From Ettlia oleoabundans (taxonomy: Eukaryota; Chlorophyta; Chlorophyceae; Chlamydomonadales), in contig JAAMXP010000457.1 of assembly GCA_019693395.1 (NCBI GenBank), positions 48,241 to 112,240 on the forward strand: a DNA stretch of 64,000 bases, written 5' to 3'. The position numbers were made by a program, and so were the translations under genes. The notes below the pieces were generated by a model. That model was not told the DNA's origin. It ran no database searches and was given only the letters and a program-made list of their open reading frames with translations. Shown one piece after another: positions 55,135-64,000 of the stretch (within the stretch, counting starts at the first letter, position 1; every line of letters starts with the position of its first letter).

Positions 55135-56935
55135 TTACGTGGTGCAGAGCGCGTCGACAATGTGCCAGGAACTTGCGCAGTAGCCAAGAAACAGTAGAGC
55201 CACCATAACGCACAGCACCGGCATGTCAGTACCTTTGTAGGGGGCGCAGCTCATGCAGCTGGGGCGTGTGCAGAAGCTGCGGCAGCAAAAATGGGGCTAT
55301 TTGTGCCGGAGAGGCTTCAGGGGGAAGAAGGAGTCATTGCTTCCCCCCACACCCGGTAGGAAAGCGGGGGGCTAAGAGGCCAGCCCGAACCTGCGCCGCT
55401 GCTAGCGGCGCAACGACGGCGTGGCAATGCCCGCCCCACCCACCTGCGCACAAGCTTTCGCTTTGCTGCCACATGTAGCAGGTAGTGGCAGGCCAGGCGC
55501 AGCCCCAGGCCGGCCGTCAGCTGCAGGAAGAGCGCCCACTGGGTGCAGCCGCGGGCACCGCTCGTGATGTGGGCAGCGCCTGCTTCAGCTGACAGGCAGC
55601 CTGCAGCCAGGAGGGGCTGGCTAGAGGGCATGCTGGTTGGCCTGTTGCTCAGGCTTGGTTGAGATGGACTTAGGAAGTCAGTGCACATGACTGTTGGACT
55701 AACAAGAAATTCTTTCGCTACGGCTGTGCACGCCAGCTATGGCTGTGGCTATGTGTCCTCATACTTATACGTGCTGCTAAAAGCGCCTCACCTTGCTGTA
55801 GGCGACAGCAGTGCGAGGGGGGTAGCTGCCCCCAGGGGCGACAGCAGCCTGAAGACAGCAGAAGCCAGGCGTGCCACGGCTTCCAAACCGCGCTGTGCTG
55901 AGCAAGGTGTAAGCGTGGGGAAGTGGCACACTACATGCACCGCTCGCCAACAGTTTGTTGCAAGGCCAAAGTGGAGTGTACCCACAGGGGCGTCTGCAGT
56001 GTGAGAGGGAGCCCAGTATGTGCCCAGTATGAGGGAGCCCACGTGGGTGCTACATGTTGGCGAGTTGGCAGATGGGCATGGAGATGGGCAGGTTGCAGTG
56101 TCGTGTTTGGGCACACAAGGATATTTCCTCACAAGTACAGGCCCGATTGACTTGCAGCACAGAGGGTATGGGCCAAGGTGCAGCCAGGCCTTGACAGTTT
56201 GCGAGCAGGCGCGGAGTGCAGCACGATTCCAAGGAGCAGACACGGTCAAATGCAGTGGGCAAGTGTGAGGTCGCGCCGGGCTATGTTGGTGCATCACCTT
56301 GAAAGGCATCCATAAGAAAGCAGTCATAAGGGTGAGGGACAGGGCTGCATGAGCGCCATTAGCTTCAGCCAGTGCAACGAGTCAGTTGCGGTGGCGGTGG
56401 CAGCAGTGGCGGCAGTTATGGGGCTCGTTGCTAGTGGGTGCTGGCGCCAGAGGGCGGCAGAGGTGTTTGCAGCAGCAGCCAGCTGACTGGAAGGAAGGCT
56501 GATACAATGAGAGTGCGCCACCACACGTACCAGTTACTGGAGAACCAGGCCAGCAGGCCGGGGGCTGCCAATGCGGCGTGCAAAAAGGCGATGGCAGGCA
56601 GGCATTGCGGCTTGGCCCCGCTGACTTGGCGGGCAAGGTCAAGGGCGTTGACCCCCACAAGCACCCAGCTGCAGGTGCGGTCGCTGTGCGCCCACCTGTG
56701 GGAGCATCACAGGTTGAAGGCAGCCTCCCTGTCCCGTGCGTGCTGCCCATTGTTGGGTTGAATATTCATCTGCCCCATCTGCTTGGTGGTAGTCGTTCCC
56801 GTCCCCGCTGGCGCTGCGGCAACTCCTGGGACCATCCCAGGGCCGCTCCGCCTCCGCGGTCGCCTTGACCATGTGATTCGTGCAGGTTTACATCCGGTTC
56901 AATGTCTCCCATATTCCCCGGGGCGTCGCATACAT
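55135..56935 (-). CDS. Unrecognised small multi-pass membrane protein
   Basis: Six exons splice in perfect phase to 226 residues: 56935-56892, 56695-56531, 56344-56298, 55897-55792, 55620-55444 and 55276-55135 (TAA). I do not recognise the family. Hydrophobic, likely membrane-spanning stretches are WVLVGVNALDLA (weak), AIAFLHAALAAPGLLAWF, AVFRLLSPLGAATPLALL (weak), WALFLQLTAGLGLRLACHYL followed by a basic AAKRKLVRR cap, and PVLCVMVALLFLGYCA. The C-terminal exon is cysteine-rich (CTRPSCMSCAPY). The N-terminus has no obvious transit or signal peptide. Support comes from phase continuity across all five introns and the matching hydrophobic pattern. The donor at 56531 is the weakest choice: continuing that exon gives an alternative tail (VSWLLLQTPLPP) and an early stop. 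It lies between the convergent bestrophin gene and the tandem gene at 57351. Confidence 0.55.
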
Positions 56936-57350
56936 GAAAGCCACGTGATGCGGAACAGCCGGCTGCTTCTAATACTTGCTGCAGTTTCGACCGGCGGTTG
57001 TGAAAGATCTGAGAAACGGTTCGGTTCCACCAGACGCTGGTGGAGGGCAAAGAGTGAAGAGGTATGGCATATTGTACTTCAAGAGCCCAACTAGCGGAGC
57101 CAAACAGCAAACCCTTGCTGGCAGCAGCAAACCTCTTGCCCCGCGAACTGCTGATTGAGCCCGAGGGCACGTCGAATACGTAAATGACTGTTGCGCAACA
57201 ACACGGGGGCCACTGGTGCAGTAGCACACAGTATGCACAGCAGGCTCTGCCAGCGCTTGGGCCACCAGCAGACTATTGATGTCAACACCATGTGTGTTAC
57301 ACCTAATGTGTGATGACAGGTCTTGCTGACAGGGCTGTCGCCCGCTATCA
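56936..57350. other. Upstream region of membrane-protein gene / 3' UTR of next minus gene
   Basis: No exon is supported. A minus-strand TGTAA (ttaca at 57297-57301) lies 50 bases beyond the stop of the upstream minus gene and is a candidate early 3' end. The remainder is presumably the promoter of the membrane-protein gene. Confidence 0.45.
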
Positions 57351-57572
57351 TCACCGCGCCGCCGCTGCAGCGTTGCTAGCCGCACCACCACTGCCAGTGC
57401 ATTTCTTCATGTCAGGTTCATCTGAGTAGGTTCTGCCTGCTGTCATCTTCATTTCCAACAAAGGCGCAGACCCCCCGGCCCCGTCGCCACTTGCCGCCGC
57501 CGGCTTTGGCCAGGGCTTGACCACACGGCTCATGCGCTTGTCAAACTGATGGGCGGGATCTGCAGCAAAGGT

Positions 57573-57638
<66 letters not shown>

Positions 57639-60427
57639 GGGCTCAAAGTGGCAAAGGGAACTGACCATGCAACACCTTTGTGACCAGTTACACACAAGCC
57701 AAGCAGCTTGTTAGCAACTACAGCACATGCATTCCTGGCGCCCGTCACAGGGCAGCGAGGTTGCCTTCTGGTTCGCCAAGCTGCCACCACTGCTTCTGCC
57801 AGCTAAAAGCAGGGCGACTTCCTGCCCCCGCAGCCCAACATGCTGAACAACGACGATGCAATGCAACACCACCGCTCCCGCCATGCAACTTGTATCCCGC
57901 ATTTTGATCCCAGCAAGCCAGCTCTGCACAGCGCACGCACCCTCGCAGTCCCATCCCGCAAAGGCGTGCCAGTGGCTGCCCACATCGCTCAGGTCCAGGC
58001 GCCACAGCCGGTACTTCTGGAGCGGCTCCAGCAACGGGAGCAGGTCTGTGTCGTTTAAAGATGGCGGTACCAGCATGACGGCCCTGCCTTCTTCCCCCTC
58101 CCTGGTGGTGGGATGCACGCACGTCTCCAGTGAGATTACTTTGGGATCTGGATTGGGCTTGGCATCCTTGCACTTGGGGAAGAGGATCTGGGCACTAGGG
58201 CGCAGCACAAGCTCGGATTCCTGCGGGGGGTGGGGGGGTGGGGGGCCTCACGGTGAGAGGGCAGTGGACTGGACCTAGATAGAGGGCGGGGTAGCGCCGG
58301 GACTGTGGATGGGAAGAAGCAGGTTATACAAAGTGGAGGGCTCAGTGCCGGTTAAAGAGAGCAAGAGAAATGCACGGTGCGACGACGGATCCCCAGCGTC
58401 CCCATGCAGCCACACTGTCCGGCAGCAGCACACAGCACACAGCACACAGGCAGGTTGGGTTGTGCTGAAACCTTTGCTGGGCACATCGCTGGGCACACGG
58501 AAACCGCTCTACCTGCACCACCTGTGGAAATGTTGCTCCACACAGAGAGCCCCCCCCCACCCACCCACCCACCCCCCACCCACCCACAAACACACACACC
58601 ACCAGCCCACCCCACACACACATTCCGCTCCCACTTCCCACTCCCGGCAACACGACCCGGCTCCATGGCACCGCACATCCCAATGTCACCTCACATACCG
58701 CCCATACTGCCCATCCTCTTGTCACCCCACCTGCCCGCCTGCCGCCTCCAAATCTTGCAGGAAGGTGGCAGGTCGCACATCCAGCGCCATTCCGCGCTCC
58801 CCTGGCGCTTCCTTAAACTCCGGGGGGGGCACCAGCACCTCCCCGTCGCGGCAGGCAGCTGGGAACTGCAGCGACTCGCTGTCAGGGCGGCGGCAGCGCG
58901 GCAGCGGCGCCGCCGAGTTCTGGCAGAAACAAGAGAACTGCAGATATTGAAAGACATGGAAGGGGAGGAGTGTGCTGATAGGGGGGGGGGATGTGGGCAG
59001 ATGGGGTGAGGGTGAGGTTAGATGTGTTACATCGTGACGTGGACTTGGTAGGGAGTACTTGGTAGGGGCATATGCCACGACAGGGCAATCCTGTGAGCAG
59101 ATGCCACAAGGATGCCCTCCCAGGAAGGGAACCCACCACCCGCAACCACCCACAACCCCTCCATCCCACCTCTGGCAGCACAAAGGCGCGCCCCGCCGCT
59201 GCCGCCAGTGCCATTGCCACGTATGTTTGTTCCAGCTGCTGCTGCAGGGCTCGCTGGTGGAACAGGAGCATGTCCTCAGTCTGCACCCAGCTGTTGTAGG
59301 TGGGGGGCATCTGCAAGGAAGAAAGGGCGGCAAGAACATGATGGCGTTGGCAGCATGTTGAGGTCTATTCAATTGGTGAGGATGTAGAAATGCTCCCGTT
59401 TTCAGGTGTGAGAGCGTTGGGTGCAGGAGGCAAGGGGACACAGTGCAGTGTAAGGAGGGGCTGAGAGCCAGGCCCTCGTTGCGGCACATTGAGCGATTGT
59501 ATATGGCGGACAGGGACGTGGTGGGCGCTGGCAGGCTGCGCGGCAGAAGCAGCAATCTTGGTCGTTGACTCCTCCAAGTCTGGCCAAAACACGATTACGG
59601 CGCATGAGTGCAAGCATATGGTGTTCTCACAGACAGCAGAGGGAGGGTGTGTGTGCGACGACCGCTCGCCATTTTGGTTCCCCTGCTGCCGCGCGCATAC
59701 GGACAGCCAGCCAGCAAGAAAACTCTAAAAACGTGAGCCTGTCTACTACCGCCGCAAGAACCCAGCGTTGCCGTCGTGGGACTAACAGTGATGGCGAGGC
59801 GTACTCAAGAAGCAGGTGCCCACCCCACCCCACCATACATACCCACCTTCAGCACCCGCAGCTGCACAGTCATAAACTTCTTGCCCTCCTCCACTGCCGC
59901 CGCATTTCCCCCGCCCTTCTGCTGCTTGCTGTCGCTTTCGCTGCTGCTGCCGCTGCTGCCAGCACTGCCCGCTGTGCCGGGCAGTTCGGTGAGCTGTGTC
60001 CAAGCTGATAGGCTGGCATCGGTGTTTGGGTCACCACCCTCCTGGTCTAGCTGGCCATCTGCCCCGCTCTGCAGAATTTCAACAAAGGGTACATAGCCTG
60101 AGAAACCATCACGAAAATCATGAGTCTCCACGTCAAAGCGCTCCCGAATACATATCGCCCAATGCAAGACGAGCTTATTCACGCAAACCCTATCCTCTCA
60201 CTAAGAAAAGGGGGCAGGAGCAAGCCAGGGCAATGAAGTTTTGGTGCACCCACCTGCTGAGCTACTCGGCGGGTTACCCCAAAGGAGTGGCTATGTGCAA
60301 CGCTGTATTGCAGACCATTCCACAGCACTGTGCCGCCCACCGCCGCCAACACAGCAATCACCGACAACCGCATCCAGTTGGGCCCTTGCCGCCGCCGAGA
60401 AACGCGCAAACGGCCTATTCCGGCCAT
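57351..60427 (-). CDS. Type II membrane protein with GT77/XEG113 C-terminal-like domain
   Basis: Six exons join in phase to 444 residues: 60427-60278, 60194-59847, 59310-59170, 58937-58731, 58220-57941 and 57559-57351 (TGA). A basic N-terminus (RLRVSRRRQGPNWMR) is followed by one hydrophobic anchor (LSVIAVLAAVGGTVLW), typical of a Golgi type II protein. After an acidic Ser/Gly-rich stem come a helical block (QTEDMLLFHQRALQQQLEQT, then AMALAAAAGRAFVLPE), then FSCFCQN, an RCRRPDSESLQFPAAC loop and KYRLWRLDLSDVG. The A-x-A-x-GR-x-VLP followed by C-x-C pattern resembles the domain after the catalytic part in GT77 XEG113/RRA-like proteins and, more distantly, O-fucosyltransferases. No DxD GT-A core is seen. 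It may be a split or accessory glycosyltransferase domain; that is inference. The exon-2 acceptor (after 60195) is imperfect. Confidence 0.65.
57574..57636. repeat. (GT)n microsatellite, about 31 units
   Basis: An uninterrupted gt tract of 63 bases lies in the last intron of the minus-strand gene, only about 13 bases before its acceptor at 57560. Read on the transcript it is a (CA)n tract. Confidence 0.95.
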
Positions 60428-60710
60428 AGTGACCGCGCTGCGCCCAACAAAAGGCAGAGAGGACAGTCAGTGAGGTTGGTGTCCCAGCCTGCGCCACGCG
60501 CTGTCGGCTTATTATTGACGCTACGCTGACACGAGAGTGTGACTGCAACTTCACAGCCAAGCCTGCAAGGGACGGTTTGTGAAATTAGAAAGGGTTTTGC
60601 ATCTTTTCGCACACTCGGGCTGGATCGTTACGCTGCGATCATTTCGTAAACATTTTACAGCCATCCATGGTCGGAACCTCAGCGATACCGCCGCTGTAGG
60701 GGAGAGCCGA
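60428..60710. promoter_or_regulatory. Bidirectional promoter of the GT77-like pair
   Basis: These 283 bases separate the two divergent start codons, so both genes must share this control region. No TATA box is clear on either strand. Confidence 0.55.
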
Positions 60711-63700
60711 ATGAGAGCGCCCCGGAGGCGCTGGGCGCTGCTGGTAGCGCTCTATGCGACCTGGCTATGCGGCTCAGTAAAAGCGAAGAATCCATCTCCT
60801 GGCAGACACTTGGCAGCGGACGCTGCCGCCACCACCGCTGCGTGCCTGCCGCTCTCACGCGAGCTTTTGCAGAAGCGCGCCAAGCAGAACACCCTCATGT
60901 TTGCGGTGATGAACGAGGCGCAGTGGGACTTTGGGCGCAACTGGCTGCACTGGGTCAAGGCTGCGGGCATCGACTATTACGTCGTCGCTGCCACCGACCG
61001 AAACACGTCGGGCCGTCTTGCCGCCATGGGGGAGCCCTGCTTTGACCATATAGACGAGGAGGTTCACACCCTAGGTGGGTGCTTTCCAGTGTTGCACCAC
61101 ATTCTACCTCTGCTGTTTTACACACTGCCTAGGTGGGTGCTTGCATTCCAACAGCAGCTGGTCTGCCGTTGCCCCCCCTTGCTGCTCCCCTTGGCTTTAC
61201 TTGGCCAGGTGGTTGCGTTGTGTGCACATGTATGGCATAAAGTTGGGTGTTGGGTGGCTTTTACGAGCACCAGTTGTGGCTGCATGCCGGTAAATGTGTG
61301 GCAGCTTGGAACTTTACTGGCCCACCACCTACCAACACATCATGCAGCGCCTCCCCGGGTCTCTTGGCCCGCGCCGCTCCTTCAACAAACCCATGGCAAG
61401 CAGCCGGTCATCCACCTCGCTTGCCGCAGTCATGATCCATGTCTCTACCCACCGCAATCAACACAACCTCGCATTCACCCGCATTTTTGCCTGCATGCCC
61501 GTCCCCCAGCCCAGGATCCCTCCCTAACCCTGAACCCTTCCAAGTCCCCACCCCGCTCGTTCCGCAGGCTTGCAGTGGGGCCACGAGGGGTGGCGACGCA
61601 TGACGTGGTCCAAGGTGTTTGTGCTTGATGCCGTAGTGGACTGGGGCTTCAACTTCGTCGTGTCAGACATAGACGTGGTGTGGCTCAAGAACCCGCTGCC
61701 GCTTTTTGAAAAGCATAAGGAGGCAGGCAAGTGCTAGAAGGGTGCTGCGGGTGGGAGGGCGGGACCTGCTGCTTCCGTGCCGGACAGACACACAGATGCA
61801 AAGGTTCTCCCGTTCCTTTGTTAGCTGCTCTTTTCCTTTTCATTACATGCTGCCGTTTTTCTATAATCTGCTCTCCTTCTCAACCCACCTTCACAAGGTT
61901 GCTGCACGCCACTTCGAACTACCCACAGCCCACCCATCCGCTCCTTCCCCTGCAGACCTGCTGTTTAGTGAGGACGGCACTAACAGCCGCAACGAGCCCG
62001 GTGACGATGGCCTAGAGTTGAATGGCAATCCACACCACAACTTCAACACAGGTGGGGGGCGGAAACCGGCTGCACATGTGGGCTGCCTGGCTGGGAGCAT
62101 GCTGTGCATGCTTTGGCATGCTGCGCACACTGGACACGTGCATGTAGCTTGCTTGGGTTCCTCTCCCCGCTCCCTGAAGGGTTATTTAGGTCGGCATATC
62201 ACCAGGATGCTTGCACAGCAGTGCACCACTGCCAGCAGGCATGTGCCGGTGAAGGGTTGCGATGATGCCGGCAGGTGCAGGTGCAGGTGCAAGTGTGGCT
62301 GCCTCACCCATGCTGGCAGGCATGTACCAGTACAGGAAGCCAGGCTCCACCCCTCAATCCCCTCCTTGCTGCACCAGCAGCAGACTGGTCCCTGCCTATA
62401 AACTCGAACGGATGGTTTGCACCGCCCCGCCCGCAGGCGTGTACCTCGTGCGCAACAGCGAGGGGACGGCGGCTTGGGCACATGCCTGGCGCCGCTTCTA
62501 CGATGGGTGTAAGGGCCACGACCAGGTAGGTGGCTGGGTTGTGCACATGGGTGTGCAGAGGTGATGTTTGCGGTAGTTCTCACTGGGTCAAGTTAGCATA
62601 ACACAGGTATGCAACATGTTCAAGATAAGTTTGGGGCAGGCCAACCTGGCTTGCATGGTTCGCATACACCTGGTATGATACACTGCAGTTGGTGTGTGTG
62701 CATGGTTGATCCAGCAACATGGGAAGCTCTGCTGGAGTCGCACCCTTTCATCACAAGCCCGCGTCCCTGGCCTCCCCTGCGCATGGTGCAGGAGTGCGTC
62801 TACAGGTTGATGCGCACCCAGGACATGAAGCCCCACCCCAGTGTTGAACGCTTGCACGGCGCTCTCAACAACACAGTCTGGATGGGAATCTTACCGCCAA
62901 GGTGAAGGGGGGACAGGGTGTGGTGCTCTGGCACTCTCAACAACACAGTCTGGATGAGAATCTTACCCCCAAGGTGTGTGTGTGTGGGGGGGGGGGGGAC
63001 AGAGTGTGATGCCCTGCCCTTGCCCCGCTTGCTGCACCGCCTCCCCTTCTCTATTTGCTTGTTACTTCCTTGCATTTCAAACAAAGCGGGGGAAAGCAGC
63101 CGTGGTGTCGCCTGTCTGGCTGTGCTTGCGTCCTCTGTGCGGGGGTTTCCCCTGCATCTCGCTACCAGCCAGGAGCTGCAACCCTGCACTGCACACTGGC
63201 ACCCGATGGGATGTAGCTAGCTAGCAACCATTTGTTGCACCTTCACCTTCCTACCACCGCTCCCCCCCGCCGTGCAATTCCCCTCCCAACGCCAGCCCCT
63301 CTCCTGTCCTCTTCAACGCTCTCCTGCCATGCTCGGTGCATGTTCCTGCCCCATCCCATCAATCAACTCATCCCCCTCCTGCCCTGCAGCATTGCCTCTA
63401 ACGCCCACTCCTACTTCCTCCAAGCCCTGCACAAGGTACGTGGAGGTGCAGCGTCCGCTGGCCCACATTGACAGGTTCAGGTTCTGAAGTTATCGTTGTC
63501 TAGAAAGAAAGCAGGATGTGCCCAGCTGGCAATCTCCCACTGTGAGGTGCCGTGGTGTGCTGCATGCTATATAGTACTAAGGGTAGTACCAAGGGGGCGC
63601 ACCCCAAGTTCTCAGCAGTTTTCTTATTAGGTCATAGTCCACCCAGTATCAATGTTAATTTGAGTGCTGCTTTACCAGCCTGTGCTACCACATAGTCCCC

Positions 63701-63888
63701 GCTTTCTTCCATGGTACCGGCAGGTCAAGGGTGTTGAGCCTTACGTCGTTCACATGACCTGGACCTACAACGGCATACCGGGCAAGAGGGCGCGGCTGCG
63801 GGACCTGGGCCTGTGGGTGGTGGATCCCGACCAATACTACACTGAGGGCAGCTTTGTCACAGTGGACCTCAACACCTCACTGCCGCAG
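60711..63888 (+). CDS. GT77-type nucleotide-diphospho-sugar transferase (continues past window)
   Basis: Exons 60711-61074, 61568-61726, 61956-62051, 62437-62525, 62792-62901, 63390-63435 and 63724-63888 join in phase; the gene continues past 63888. The start is the first in-frame ATG (MRAPRRRW), followed by a hydrophobic signal anchor (ALLVALYATWLCG). The GT77 fold is visible: LMFAVMNEAQWDFGRNWLHW, the catalytic metal-binding SDIDVVWLKNPLPLF (DxD), ADLLFSEDGT, NTGVYLVRNSEGTAAWAHAW and VEPYVVHMTWTYNG followed by KRARLRDLGLW. Family members (RRA, XEG113, RGXT) add arabinose, xylose or galactose to wall glycans or hydroxyproline-rich glycoproteins in the Golgi. The acceptor sugar here is unknown. 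The intron after 61726 has a GC donor. A duplicated donor region follows exon 62792-62901. Confidence 0.9.
62860..63017. repeat. Tandem duplication spanning a GT77 exon end and its splice donor
   Basis: Copy 1 (62860-62930) and copy 2 (62931 to about 63017) share ctctcaacaacacagtctgg, the ccaaggtg donor and a gacaggtgtg-like tail. Copy 2 carries a G-run expansion. Only copy 1 continues the reading frame. Confidence 0.88.
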
Positions 63889-64000
63889 GTGGGACACAGC
63901 TGTCAGTGTGCAGGTTGGGTGCCTGCTACAGCAGAGTGTATGTGGCGCGGTGTGGGTCAGCGCGGTGTGTGTGTGTGGTGGTGGTGGGGTGGGGTGGGGT

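Noticed and set aside
56639..56872. ATG at 56872 as start of the membrane-protein gene
   Set aside because: The frame from this ATG does not join in phase to the hydrophobic exon at 56695; the ATG at 56935 does.
58557..58625. Clustered ccaccc/cacacac repeats as a possible CRISPR or telomere-like array
   Set aside because: They are simple imperfect sequence in an intron, with no spacers and no telomeric TTTAGGG unit.
60579..60710. Earlier in-frame start for the GT77 gene
   Set aside because: The frame is open upstream, but the codon at 60579 is GTG; the first true ATG in frame is 60711 and it directly precedes a signal anchor.

Overview
The window is nuclear DNA of a green alga. Every gene is broken into many short exons by roughly 60-600 base GT-AG (and some GC-AG) introns. 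Coding DNA is GC-rich, with long Gln/Ala/Gly/Ser runs. Likely 3' ends carry TGTAA, the chlorophyte polyadenylation signal. Gene types are plant/algal: a BCHC-class BEACH protein, a plastid-type bestrophin, GT77 glycosyltransferases and an mTERF. I cannot name the species. There are no bacterial operons, CRISPR arrays, rRNA or tRNA genes or convincing transposons. All gene models are hand-spliced from splice signals and reading-phase continuity; the database identity of each family was not searched.

Layout, left to right. 1-3869 (+): 3' part of a coiled-coil protein with a kinesin-12/HMMR-like signature. 4153-6208 (-): universal stress protein, sharing a short divergent promoter with the next gene. 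6542-31588 (+): a 25 kb gene of about 49 exons for a giant (roughly 4,500 aa) BEACH protein with an armadillo-like N-terminal region, a concanavalin-A-like module, PH-BEACH and WD40 domains. 32257-33557 (-): dCTP pyrophosphatase (MazG/DCTPP1). 34710-37892 (-): secreted alanine-rich, silk-like repeat protein with repeats largely following exons. 38818-40311 (-): mTERF protein. 41563-49631 (+): V-ATPase subunit a in 23 exons, one partly lost in an assembly gap. 50859-54453 (+): plastid-type bestrophin anion channel. 55135-56935 (-): unrecognised multi-pass membrane protein. 57351-60427 (-) and 60711 to the window end (+): a divergent pair, one a type II membrane protein resembling the C-terminal domain of XEG113-type proteins, the other a GT77-type glycosyltransferase with a DxD motif.

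Functionally this is a mixed housekeeping neighbourhood: membrane trafficking (BEACH), organelle acidification (V-ATPase), plastid ion conductance (bestrophin), nucleotide-pool cleaning (DCTPP1), organelle gene expression (mTERF) and Golgi or wall glycosylation (GT77 pair). The most novel item is the silk-like gene, built from small mostly in-frame Ala-rich exons, three of which end in GC rather than GT donors. The second is the GT77-like divergent pair. Three runs of N (35565-35584, 46545-46605, 47608-47610) are assembly gaps.
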